Source: Flaccisagitta enflata (Eukaryota; Chaetognatha; Sagittoidea; Aphragmophora). From it: a stretch of 64,000 nucleotides of DNA. The position numbers and the translations under genes were made by a program. The notes below the pieces were generated by a model. The model was not told the origin of the DNA, did not search any database, and was given only the letters and a program-made list of their open reading frames with translations. Shown in pieces: positions 23,046 to 33,202 of this stretch; position 1 is the first letter of the stretch; each line of letters begins with the position of its first letter. The stretch is taken from the NCBI GenBank assembly GCA_965153355.1, contig OZ231127.1, positions 56,110,001 to 56,174,000 of the forward strand. Reading direction: 5' to 3'.

Positions 23046-23199
23046 TAGAAAATAAGAAAAAAAGAGAAAAAAAGGTTTTTTTTTTCTTTTTGTTTGTGAA
23101 GCTCCTGCAATTGTTTTTTGTTTTCCTCAGTACTTTCAGTATACAAGTTTTTCAAAAGATTTTCAAAGGGAAGTAATACAGTGGTAGTTGTTTTAATAT

Positions 23200-23530
23200 C
23201 ACTACCTTTCTTCCTTCCTCGCTTCCTTCCTTCCTTTCTTCTTTCTATGCTTCCCTCCTCCCTTTTTCTTCCTATTCCTTTGATTCTTTTTTCCTTCCTT
23301 CCTTCCTTCCTTCCTCCTTCCTTCCTTCCTTCCTGCATTCCTTCCTTCCTTCCTTCCTTCCTTTCTTCCTTTCTTCTTTCCTTCCTTTATCCTTTCCCTC
23401 CTTCCTCCATTCGTTCTATCCTTCCTTCCAGCATACTTTTCTTTTTTTCTTATCCCTTCTTCCCTTTTTGTCCACATTCCTACCTTCATTCAATTCCTAC
23501 CATTTGTTCCTTCCTTCCTTCCTCCCTTCC
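23200..23530. repeat. (TTCC)n-type pyrimidine tract
   Basis: Imperfect CCTT units in the opposite sense to 22850-23045, separated by about 150 bp, so the pair can form a long imperfect hairpin. Confidence 0.92.
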
Positions 23531-23551
23531 TTCCTAACCTTACAAAGGACT

Positions 23552-23757
23552 AAACAAGGCTGGATATACAGCTACCCCAGTCGCGTGCGGGTGGGAAGAA
23601 GCAGTGCTGGAGAAGGTCACTAGAGCATTTGGGCAGGAGCAGTGGGCTCAAAAAGTTCAAAACCCCCCCAAAAAAATATAAGGGGACGGACTGACCAACC
23701 AACCGACCAATGGACCAACATAGGGGGATGAAGAGTCCTGTAGCACGCGACTAAAAA
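23552..23757 (-). repeat. HPE-2, complete copy
   Basis: 3' hairpin GCTG-tatatc-CAGC replaces the usual GCCG/CGGC with both sides changed. The distal word GCACGCGACT and the 5' GTCGCGTGC are both intact. Confidence 0.85.
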
Positions 23758-23907
23758 CCCAAAATTCAGAAATGTTATATAGCTACATTCGTTCTTACTG
23801 ACAGACAGACTGACAGAACAAGGTGTAAAGTTGTGCGCAAGTGACTTTAAAATACTAAATTTTTTTTTCCATGAACTTTATCATATTGTCCCTAATCTGT
23901 GACTTAT

Positions 23908-24000
23908 CAAAACAAAGCCTTATATACGGCTACCCAAGTCGCATGCGGGTGGGCAGGGGCAGCGATAAAAAAGTCCCAAATTACAGTCTAGAGGCTCAAT
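23908..24000 (-). repeat. HPE-2 fragment, 3' end
   Basis: AAAACAAAGCC-ttatata-CGGCTACC: the 3' hairpin with a longer AT loop, then 'gcatgcgggtgggcaggggc'. The remainder is lost in 'aaggctcaaa' units. Confidence 0.7.
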
Positions 24001-24555
24001 ACCAAGCCTTAAGGCTCAAATGTGAGTCTTAAGGCTTATATTTGAGCCCCAGAACCTGTGCTTTCACAAAGGTAAAAAAATTCTTAAAATTCCATGGTTC
24101 ATTATCAGCACAAGCATAGGTCATTGGTCCTCCCGAGGCTGCTGCTCCTCTCACATTCTCATCCCTTCACTTACTATTCTAGGAGCATCCAGAACCACTT
24201 TCGCTTTTTTGACTATTTATATAAAGGGTCTGAAGAGGTATCACCTGCAATAATCATACGCATTTTCAGTAGGAAGTAGAGTTTACCTTTCTGCATCTGC
24301 TTCCGGTACCTAATTGCAGATCTAGCTGCTGAAACTCAAAAACGTTTTTAGCATCAAAATGAGTTTTGAGAAAGAGTTTTTTTGAAAATTATAAAGAAAA
24401 AGATATTTTATCAAAATTTATATTCAAAATCAAATAAAATCGTAAATCTTCATAACAGGGTGAATGAAAATAAGAACAAAAGTCAAAGATAAGAAAAGGG
24501 AGAAGAAAAGATGATAGTCAAAGTGGGTTAAACAAAATTTTTAAGTGACTAAGGC

Positions 24556-24557
<2 letters not shown>
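24001..24557. other. no gene; short 'aaggctcaaatgtgag' units at 24000-24060
   Basis: The left part carries units like the FBE interior. The rest is AT-rich and unrecognised. Confidence 0.4.

Positions 24558-24604
<47 letters not shown>
24558..24604. repeat. (GA)n microsatellite
   Basis: GA run followed by looser GACA units to about 24650. Confidence 0.95.
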
Positions 24605-24611
<7 letters not shown>

Positions 24612-24678
24612 GACATAAAAGAAAGAGAGACAGACAGACAGACAGACAAAGAGAAAAAATAGGAGAAAAAAATGAGTA

Positions 24679-24730
24679 AAACAAGGCCGGATACACGGCC
24701 AATACCAGTTGCGGACGGGTGGGCAGTACG
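24679..24730 (-). repeat. HPE-1 fragment, 3' end
   Basis: AAAACAAGGCCGGATACACG through 'gggtgggca', then unrelated sequence. Confidence 0.75.
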
Positions 24731-24929
24731 CTTAGCAGGAATTGACCAAAGTCGTCAGACCCCCAATCGCAGTATGAGCGCATGTTGATATGTGTGAATT
24801 AAAACAAGATGCGAAGTTTGATGACCCTCAGTGACCAAAAACCATCGGCAGCGGGCTTGTTTAGGTCAAAAATGTGCAGAACACCTTTTTCCCTTGTAAT
24901 TTCTTTTTAATTGCAATCTTCAAAGCAGT

Positions 24930-25159
24930 AAACAAGTGACGTGGGGTCACATTATCATTACGGATGGGTGGGCAGGGGCACCCAACCCCATCAACACCCC
25001 GCGCCTACTCCCTTCAACCAAAACACACACCCAAAGAGCATCTAAACCATTCATTTTCCGACTTTTTGACTTGTGCGTTACGGACTGACGGATAAACGGA
25101 CTGACTGACCGACCATTGGACGGACAAAGCCTCTTATATAGTTGCATGTCCTCAACTAA
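24930..25159 (-). repeat. HPE-4, near-complete copy
   Basis: Starts AAACAAGTGAC-gtggg-GTCAC, the HPE-4 3' hairpin. Its body is C-rich with 'cccaaccccatcaacacccc'. It ends with 'gttgcatgtcctcaac'. It abuts HPE-2 at 25160 in the same orientation. Confidence 0.8.
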
Positions 25160-25445
25160 CTAGGCTGGATACACGGCTACCGAAGTCGCGTGTGGGTGGG
25201 GCAGGGGCAGTGATGAAAAGGTTAACCAATGCTAGTGGGCAGGAGTAGTAATGCAAAAAACGCTCCTAATCGCCGTAAAAACTAACAGTGATGGACGGAA
25301 GGACGGACGGACAGATGGATAGACAGACAGATGGACAGAGGGACGGACAGATGGACGGAGGGATGGACGGACAGAAAACGAAGAAACTGAGAAATGGACC
25401 GACCGACATAGCGGGTTTTAAAGTCGCATGCACGTGACGAAAAAT
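25160..25445 (-). repeat. HPE-2, complete copy with long tract
   Basis: GGCTGGATACACGGCTACC at the 3' end, an enlarged (GGACGGACAGAT)n tract, and the palindromic end GTCGCATGCACGTGAC with one mismatched pair. Confidence 0.8.
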
Positions 25446-25532
25446 GAAAATCCTGAAAAAATCTCAAAGGTGCATAGATTAACATATGTCTGGGTCAAGC
25501 AAAGAAAAAAATGAGCTGTGAACTGCCAAATA

Positions 25533-25704
25533 ATACGCGACTCTATAACCTGCTATGTCGGTCCGTCGGTCCGTCGGTCCCATTAGGTTTTTTGGCGTTT
25601 ACAAGCGGTTTTTGCGTTGCCCAAATGCTTAACTTAGCCTTTTTCATCACTGCCCCTGCCCACCCGCACGCGACTTCAGTAGCCGTGTATACAGCCTTGT
25701 TTTT
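25533..25704 (+). repeat. HPE-2, 5' truncated
   Basis: Begins inside the 5' hairpin (ACGCGACTCTATAACC), keeps the body, GCACGCGACT and the 3' hairpin with TTGTTTTT. It meets the next HPE tail to tail. Confidence 0.82.
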
Positions 25705-25710
25705 GTTGAA

Positions 25711-25873
25711 AAAACAAGGCCGGATACACGGCCAATACCAGTTACGGACGGGTGGGCAGGGGCGGAAATGCGCGTTTTAACACTGTTCGTGTTCACGGAC
25801 CGACCGACCGACCAACCAACGGACGGACGGACGGACAAAGCCTCTTATAGAGTTGCGTGTCCGCAACTAAAAA
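25711..25873 (-). repeat. HPE-1, complete copy
   Basis: Only about six bases separate it from the preceding + strand copy, creating CCTTGTTTT-n-AAAACAAGG. Confidence 0.87.
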
Positions 25874-26009
25874 AAGAATTTCTTGGGGTTGCGTTCCTTT
25901 AGGTTACATTCGACCACATAAGTCATATCTTTTCGTCTGCCTTGACACATGAGTGTGTGTCTGCTGCTGTCTGTCTGTCAACTCTATAGTCAATGACTCT
26001 TTACAACGT

Positions 26010-26310
26010 ATCAATGAATGAACGAGGGGAAGGAATGCATGAATGGAATGAATGCATGAATGTAATACTAATAAATGCATGAATGGAATGAATGCACAAA
26101 TGTACGAAATGGGTGAATGGAATGAATGCATGAATGAATGAACAATGAATGAGTATTGACGAACAATGAATAATAATGAATGAGTGTGAATGTTATGAAA
26201 TAATTAGCATGATGAATGAATGAATACAATGAATGATGAATGATGTCAAATGAATGAAGAATGAGAGAATGAATGAATGAATGAATTAATGAATGAATGA
26301 ATGAGATGAG
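26010..26310. repeat. (GAATGAATGCAT)-type minisatellite
   Basis: Imperfect GAATG units with interspersed 'gcat'. Low-complexity frames here are artefacts. Confidence 0.9.
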
Positions 26311-26440
26311 ATGAAGAACGGTTTGAATTTCCCGCATGAGAAATTTCAAGTGAATTTGGTCGATTTCATTGATTTTTCACTTGAGCGTAACAACCAAAGG
26401 TCAAACGGACAGACGCAGTTATGTTGTCGCAATTATAGAC

Positions 26441-26845
26441 AAAACAAGGCCGGATACACGGTTACCCTAGTCGCGTGCGGGTGGGCAGGGGCAGTGATAG
26501 ATAAGGTAACCTGGGCATTTGGAGCAGTTAGCTCAAAATGCAGGAAAACGCCGAAAAAGTAAATAGCCGCAAAAGCGTTAGGTGGTCAGCGGTACCCATG
26601 CCCTGGGATTTGGGCTTCAAGGCTGGGATGTGAGCCTCGAGGCTGAGATATGGGCTTGGAGGTCAGGGGCGGGGGACAAAGAAGGATAGGAAGAAGGAGG
26701 AGAAAATTCCCCTGTGCGACAGCATAGGTCATTGACCCCTTCGGGACCGCAGTCCAAAAGGGCACAACCAACCAACCGACCAACCAACCGACCGACCAAT
26801 GGCCGGAAGAAGTGGGGTATAGAGTTGCGTAGCATGTGACTAAAA
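26441..26845 (-). repeat. HPE-2 carrying an FBE-like segment
   Basis: The 3' end (AAAACAAGGCCGG...GTCGCGTGCGGG) and 5' end (GTTGCGTAGCATGTGAC) are both present. Between 26580 and 26770 lies FBE sequence: 'ggtcagcggtacccatgccc', ~20-bp units, and 'cccctgtgcgaca' to 'gggaccgcagtcc'. Confidence 0.75.
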
Positions 26846-26880
26846 TTGCTTAGCTGAAACGTGAAGAATTACTGTAAGAT

Positions 26881-26962
26881 AAACAAGTACCCCGGGGTAC
26901 AACGATGCGTCCACATGCGGCTTAGCTCGTAAATGACATTCTTACTAAAACTAAAACAGACA

Positions 26963-27048
<86 letters not shown>

Positions 27049-27239
27049 ATTGCGTCAGCCCTCAGATCCTAAATGATGAAATCGACTTTGCGATCATTTG
27101 CGATCGTTTTCAACTCGAGCGTGACGGACCAACCGACCAACCAACGGACGGACAGACTGACGGACTGACGGACGGACGGACGGACGGATGGACGGACGGA
27201 CAAAGCCTCTTATAGAGATGCGTGGACGCATCTAAAAAT
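26881..27239 (-). repeat. HPE-5: variant with fully different, still pairing hairpins
   Basis: On the - strand: TTTTTAGATGCGTCC with hairpin GATGCG-tcca-CGCATC, a (GTCC)n tract, body, distal partner GGACGCATC, then 3' hairpin GTACCCCGGGGTAC and TTGTT. The interior holds a (CT)n run at 26966-27044. Confidence 0.8.
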
Positions 27240-27427
27240 GCAATGAGATTTAACTGAATGTAAAACTAGCTAGTATTTACTTTTATTTTGATCATAAATA
27301 TGCTCGCTGCTGATGGTTTGAGGTCTCTGACGCTTATGAAACTTTTTCCCTAGGCCTCTGCCACACATATACACATTCTCGCATACTGCGATGAGCGGTG
27401 CTTTGACTTTGGTTGATGGCTTCTAAG
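27240..27427. other. no feature seen
   Basis: AT-rich; nothing recognised. Confidence 0.4.
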
Positions 27428-27567
27428 CGTAGTGGGCAGGGGCGGAAATGCGTGTTTCCACACTTTTCGACTCGTGTTCACGGACCGACCGACCAACCGA
27501 CAAACTGACCAACCAATGGACGGATGGACAAAGCCTCTTATAGAGTTGCGTGTCCGCAACTAAAAAC
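27428..27567 (-). repeat. HPE-1, 3' truncated
   Basis: Starts at 'gtgggcaggggcgg' without the 3' hairpin, and ends with an intact 5' hairpin and CTAAAAA. Confidence 0.82.
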
Positions 27568-28482
27568 AAAGGAAAAAAAAACAAAGAAAAAAAAAACAAT
27601 GAGAAAAAAAAACGAAGAGAGGGAAAGAAACAAAAAGAGAGTAAAAGAGAAATAACCCTTACTGATAGAAAAAGACATGCCAAAAAACAAAAACTAAGAC
27701 TTTCATCTTAGTAGACATTCAATGAATTGCACAATCAAAGTTTGATCTTTAACCATCAAATATCCAGTTTAAATCTCTTAATCTTTAACTCATAGAAATA
27801 TAATTAGAAAACCCAAACCAGAAAGATGATTTCTTTGTAAAACTTTAAAAAAACTTTAGGTTTTTCTTATTAAACTTAAAAAAACCTAATAGCAGATATT
27901 TAGAAAAACTTTCTGCAAATAAAGAACGCATTTGCAGATTGTACAAATTATCTGTCTGCAAAACGTGACGCCTTCATCTTTGTTGAAACCCCAAACTCTA
28001 GTAGGAAGGTACATTTGGAGAAATTTTGCTCGTAGGAAGCAAAAAATTTTGTGACACCCTGGTTGTGGGTCCCCAATTTCTAAATTGGCAGTAAGAAAGC
28101 TTCACCAAAAGGCAAAATTTTGCCTAGTTCCTTGTTAGTGAAGCTCAACTGTTAGTGTTATACAATAAACATTCTCAACAAGTATCTATTCGTGCTTGAG
28201 CGCGGTATTGAGCGCCAACCTGGATTGTTGGTCATCAAAGCGTAACTCGTGCCTCCGCGACTTTGCCTCAGGCATTTCCTCCTTTGTTTCCAGTGAGATT
28301 AAAAGAGGGAGAGAGATAGAAAGAAAGAGCGAGAAGCCAAATGCCCGCTTTCTTTCCTTTTTCGGAAATTGCCTAAATTATTCATCATTTTCCGAATTGA
28401 AGCTTCAGTGGAGCAAAAAGGAGTCGTTTCTCACCCGGAGCTCCATTTTACATCATCTGCTTTATCTCCGTTTCTGTTTTCA

Positions 28483-28484
<2 letters not shown>
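27568..28484. other. no gene; possible transposon end at 28015-28063
   Basis: AT-rich. 'GCTCGTAGGAAGC' and 'TTTGTGACACCCTG' at 28030-28062 are inverted matches to 22795-22845. The 146-codon frame at 28196-28636 ends in the CT repeat and is not supported. Confidence 0.4.

Positions 28485-28562
<78 letters not shown>
28485..28562. repeat. (CT)n microsatellite
   Basis: Pure CT run. Confidence 0.97.
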
Positions 28563-28565
<3 letters not shown>

Positions 28566-28608
28566 CTTTTTCCCTTTTTCCTTCCCTTCTTTTTCCCGTC
28601 TCTTCATC

Positions 28609-28680
28609 ATTTTTAGTCGCATACACACAACTTTAAATCGGTCAGTCGGTCAGTCAGTCGGTCCGAAATATCGCAAAATA
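28609..28680 (+). repeat. HPE-2 fragment, 5' end
   Basis: TTTTTAGTCGCATACACACAAC then GGTCAGTCGG units. The local hairpin is broken and the rest is missing. Confidence 0.65.
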
Positions 28681-28769
28681 CAGTTTTCTGGATCATTTGA
28701 GTAGAGTCACTCAGGTCATTTTCATGCTCTTCTTTCTTTCGTTCTTCATTTTTCCTTTTCTTTATTCCT

Positions 28770-29330
28770 TTTTGGGCAGCGGCCCCAGAGGGCCGATGTC
28801 CTGTAGGACACAGGGGTGAATTTTCATGCATTCATTTGTCTGTACATATGTATGTATGTAAATATGTACATACCCCCTACTTCAAATCAGGCCTCTCAGG
28901 TCCCAAATGAGCCTACTCAGGCCATACATTAGCCCTCTCAGGCCTCAAATCAGCCCTCTTAGACCGCAAATCAACCCTTTCAGATAAAAAATTAGCCCTC
29001 CTAGGCTTAGAATCAACGCTCTTAGATCCAAAAAAAGTCCTTGGGGCCAAAATCAGCCCTCTCAGTCCCCAAATCAACCCTCTCAAACCCAAAATCAGTC
29101 CTCTCAGGTCTTTAAGATGCCCTCATCCCCAATCTCATATAAGCCCTTGAACCCCCTGCTCCAAGCAATCAAATGCCCTCAAATTTGCCCTCAGGATGTC
29201 TGGAAATTCACCCCTGCGTCTTACAGAACATTGGCCCTTTGTAGCCGCTGCCCTGCTCTTACTTCACTCCTTCAGCTGATCTCATAGCAGGGCATCGGGT
29301 ACCGCTGACCATGTGCGATCCTTGGATGAC
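28770..29330. mobile_element. FBE copy 2 (foldback element)
   Basis: Left arm 'gggccgatgtcctgtaggac' with 'caggggtgaattttcatgc'; right arm at 29204-29256 'aattcacccctgcgtcttac' with 'cattggccctttg'. Between them are about fifteen 'caaatcagccctctcaggc' units. The right flank continues with 'gcagggcatcgggtaccgct' and 'ccttggatgactagt', shared with 35530-35610 and 15994-16050. Confidence 0.82.
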
Positions 29331-29333
29331 TAG

Positions 29334-29534
29334 TTTTTAGTCGCGTGCACGCGACTCTTCAACCCGCTTTGTCCGTCGGTCGGTCGGTCAGTCGGTCGGT
29401 TGGTTGGTCGGTCACACTTTACTTTTTTTTTATGATTTTATTTTTTTGACCTCACTGCTCCTGCCCAAATGATCTGGTGACCTTAAATATGGCCCCTGCC
29501 CACCCGCATGCGACTTCGGTATCCGGCCTTGTTC
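29334..29534 (+). repeat. HPE-2, complete copy
   Basis: Perfect palindromic 5' hairpin GTCGCGTGCACGCGAC, (GTCGG)n tract, distal GCATGCGACT, and 'tatccggccttgtt'. The GTGTA part of the 3' hairpin is deleted. It directly follows FBE copy 2. Confidence 0.83.
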
Positions 29535-29607
29535 TTCTACCCTTTGTTTCTTCATCTTTCTTTTCACTGTCTTTCATTGTTTAATTTGTTTTCCATCTTT
29601 GTTTATT

Positions 29608-29620
29608 TTCTTTCTTTCTG

Positions 29621-29664
<44 letters not shown>

Positions 29665-29665
29665 G
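29608..29665. repeat. (CTTT)n microsatellite
   Basis: Tetranucleotide run in a wider T/C-rich stretch (29540-29990). Confidence 0.93.
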
Positions 29666-30119
29666 CTTTCTTGATTGTTAGTTAGCTTTCCTTCTTTCCT
29701 TCTTCATCTCTTTGATTTTGTCTTTCTGTAACTCTCCGAGTCTGTCCTTGTCTCTGATGGTGTCTGTCTTTCTGGTTGTGACTGAATGAATCTCTTTTTT
29801 TCTCCATAGATCTTAGTTGTTTTTCATCTCTTATCTCATTGCTATCAGCCTTCGTCTGTGTCTTTTTCTGTTGGCGTTGAGAGGGTCTTCTCTGGCTTAA
29901 TCCACTTCGCGATTCTGCCGCCATATCAGTCTCGATCAGAAAATCTTTATCAATGGTCTCCAATACTCTCCACCATTTCCTCTCAACGTCCACGTTTTAC
30001 CCACTCATTTTGATTCGTAGAATAAGAAGGTGGATGGGGTTGTGCGCTCCTGCCCAAACGACCGCGACGACATGGTAATCCCGCGTTACTTTGTTTTCCC
30101 TCTTGCCTTGTCTTTCTAC

Positions 30120-30425
30120 TCAGTGTGACCATACCTCCACCTCGAAATTCCATTCCTTGTCTTTCCTTACCTCAGCCTTGAAATTTAATTCCTTGCCTTT
30201 CCTAACCTTAGCCTTGAAATGCCATTCATTGCCATCTTTTTGCCTTACCTTACCTCTACCTCGAAATGCCATTCTTTGCCTTTCCTTTGCCTTTCCTTAC
30301 CTTAACCTCGAAATGCCATTCTTTGTCTTTCCTTTGCCTTTCCTTACCTTCACCTCGAAATGCCATTCTTTGCCTTTCCTTTGTCTTTCCTTACCTTAAC
30401 CTCGAAATGCCATTCTTTGCCCTTA
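30120..30425. repeat. 48-bp minisatellite
   Basis: About six imperfect units built on 'cctcgaaatgccattctttg' plus 'cctttcctttgcctttcc'. A 102-codon open frame is a by-product. Confidence 0.85.
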
Positions 30426-31392
30426 CTCGCCCTGAAATGGCAGTTTTTTTGGCATGCATCTGCCCCGGCCTTGTAATGTCAGTCATTCGATTGCAAACCG
30501 TTTAACCTGGTAAAAACTGACAAGTGATAAGCTTGATTAAGGGTAACAAGATGGGCAAAAAATTTGGTATTTTTTTGGAAAAGCATGCAAAAGCCATCCT
30601 TTACAGGCACTTTTCCATCAAAGACGATGTTAATTATGTGAATTCATCATTTTTGAATATTTATCAAAGCATAGGCAGCAAATATTAGTGAAAAAAGAGT
30701 GATAAAGGGCAGGAAAGGCCCTTTTGCAGTAGTCCCAAAAATGTTGGCTGTAATGGACAAACAAAAATAGATGATAGGTAGAAGATTGTTTATGCAGGAC
30801 TTTTGAAGCGCTTAGACCAAATATTTAGACATTATGGTTGTCCTGTTTGATAAAAGTATATCGGTGTTCCTTTACCACTTTGGGATACCAGTCTGTATAT
30901 TATTTTCAGCTGCACATGATCGCAGTTTTTTGCCATATTTTCCTGGTAAAAATCCCGTGAAATTGGGAAGTATACCTTCAGCATAACTACCTTTTTTTGC
31001 TAACCAGGGAAGTTGAATGCAAAACCTATGCACTTTAACATTCAGTGGGCCTAATTGTAAGATTGTATTTCAAATTTCATCTTACAGGGCCATGTAGATG
31101 TATGGTTTTTGTAATGATACGTATATACCAAATTTTTTGCTGACCCTGTTACTTTGTAGTGAAGACTAAAGCCATTAACAGCGTTAAGATCCACGATTTT
31201 GCCGTTTTAACTCAAAAGTTTTTCCTGTGATTCTTGGTAGCTTTACAATTTAGTGTCATCTTACTCTCTTCCCTTTTTTCCCCAAACGTCCAAAACAAAA
31301 ATGATGGCAAACAGTGACGGATAATACACAGTCTCTGTCGCTCTCTTTTTTTCTGTCTCTGTCTCTCTGTCTCTGTCTCTGTCTCTCTGTTT
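30426..31392. other. no feature seen
   Basis: AT-rich single-copy-looking DNA without coding signal. Confidence 0.45.
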
Positions 31393-31428
31393 CTCTCTCT
31401 CTCTCTCTCTTTCTCTTTCTCTTTCTCT

Positions 31429-31492
<64 letters not shown>
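31393..31492. repeat. (CT)n microsatellite with CTTT interruptions
   Basis: Preceded by CTGTCT units from 31330. Confidence 0.95.
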
Positions 31493-31494
<2 letters not shown>

Positions 31495-31789
31495 CTTTTT
31501 TTTCATCCTTGTCTAAGAAATAGTTTCAGTTTCTGTGTGGCCTCGCTTCTACAGCCTTTCAGCACCCTTCACTTACTCCGTTGGCTTTTTCTTTCTTTTT
31601 TTTTTTTGCCTTTCATATTTTTGCAATATTTCATAGTTCCAACGTACAAGTATTTTTCCCCAGCACATATTTCGCACTTTACACAATTTGCTCTCCTTTG
31701 AGAAAAGAGTAACCAAGGGCATGGTATATGTATAACAATCGTGAAGACATAAAAGGAAAGAAAGGGTATTTGTGAAAAGTACCTCGAGG

Positions 31790-31910
31790 ACACATTACCT
31801 AATCATGTGCGAATGGGCATGGGCGAAAATACGCTTTAGCGTACTTTCCCTTTTATGTACGGACGGATTGACAGTTATAGTTGGACGGACAAAAACAGTT
31901 GGAAGCGAGG
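31790..31910 (-). repeat. HPE-1, decayed
   Basis: 'gaatgggcatgggcgaaaat' then 'cgcttta', and 'gtacggacggattgacag', resembling the HPE-1 body. Neither hairpin is intact. Confidence 0.45.
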
Positions 31911-31970
31911 GGAAACGATGCGATTGTTACGTGGATGAATGGGAGAGGCATTGGAGGAATGGATGGATCG

Positions 31971-32085
31971 TTTTTTGGTGCGACAAAGCACCTCTATAAC
32001 TGGCTGTGTCCGTTGGTCGGTTGGTCTGTAACGCATTCGCTCGACGATCCACGCGTCGCACCTTATTGGCCTACTCGGTCTTGTT
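31971..32085 (+). repeat. HPE-3, complete copy
   Basis: TTTTTTGGTGCGACAAAGCACC, short tract, 'aacgcattcgctcgacgatc' body, GTCGCACC, and a 3' hairpin with one changed base (GGCC-tactc-GGTC) before TTGTT. Confidence 0.82.
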
Positions 32086-32319
32086 AAGGGTGGGGCTTAC
32101 CATAGTGACATTACCCTCCGCTTTCACACACTGAAGAGCGAAACTACGGTTTTATGACGGAAACAACTTTTTTTTCTGCCATAGCATCGAGAGTGTGTAT
32201 ATGGAGAGGCCTGTGAATGTTTGAAAAAAAAAAATAACGCTTTCGTCCGCAGTAAAACGAAAAGAAAACAATCATAAATAATTCGTTTTATGAGTCGGGG
32301 CCATTTCGAGTTTTGAGAT
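32086..32319. other. no feature seen
   Basis: Nothing recognised. Confidence 0.4.
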
Positions 32320-32410
32320 GAGGAAGAAGAAGAAGAAGAAGAAGAAGAAGAAGAAGAAGAAGAAGAAGAAGAAGAAGAAGAAGAAGAAGAAGAAGAAGAA
32401 GAAGAAGAAA
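32320..32410. repeat. (GAA)n microsatellite
   Basis: About 29 GAA units. The Leu-rich frame on the - strand is an artefact. Confidence 0.96.
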
Positions 32411-32649
32411 AAAAGAAAGTTTCATTAGCGGGAAATGTTGTTGCGTGTGGTTGTTGTTTTGTTTACGCCTGTTTTCACCGCTGGAGCGTGGCCAAACTGC
32501 GAGAGTCTCTGGAGGCTGAAAACCCGTCACCCACCAGCGAACTCCAACGCAAAAACGACGGAAATAACGCAAACAAGCCAGCGATGTGCTGCCATACGGT
32601 CTATACCCAAACCTAAGTCCTAACAGCCAACGTCGATGCTTCTTTGAAA

Positions 32650-33200
32650 AAAACAAGGCCAAGTAGGCCAATATGGTGCGCCGGGTGGATCGTCGGACGA
32701 ATGCGTTACACGCTTTTCTTTTATAAGAACACTGTTTATAAGAACATCAGGTTCAAATTTGGCTAAAAAATAAGAACATTTTAAGAACATGCTGAGCCTC
32801 AGCTTTGAAGATAAGAATGTATTTTTTTTTTTCAAAAAACAAGTAGAATTAGATGGAAAACCTTTATTGATTGATATTTTGATAATAATTCTTAAAATGA
32901 TGATTCGTCATTTATTGAATATCAATCTTATATTTTTTCTATATAACAAAAATGTTTTTTTTTACATCTATTTGAAATAACAAACCATTAAAATAATATA
33001 AATATATAATTATTGAGAAATTATCTGATTCCAAAATAAGAACATATTAAGAACGCTTGAGCCTCAAAACAGGGCTAAAAAAAACCCGCTGAGGCTCCCT
33101 TCAAAAATCCATGTTCTTATAAATTGAAAAGCGTGTACCCGACCAACAAACCGACCAACGGACACAGCCTATTATAGAGCTGCTTTGGCGCACCTAAAAA
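32650..33200 (-). repeat. HPE-3 interrupted by MITE-B
   Basis: 3' end AAACAAGGCC-aagta-GGCC at 32650 and 5' end GCTTTGGCGCACCTAAAAA at 33200 belong to one element, split by the MITE at 32709-33135. Confidence 0.83.
32709..33135. mobile_element. MITE-B copy 2
   Basis: Inverted ends CACGCTTTTC...TATAAGAACA and TGTTCTTATA...GAAAAGCGTG, TA on both sides. AT-rich, no transposase frame. Insertion into an HPE shows the MITE is younger than that HPE. Confidence 0.88.
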
Positions 33201-33202
33201 GA

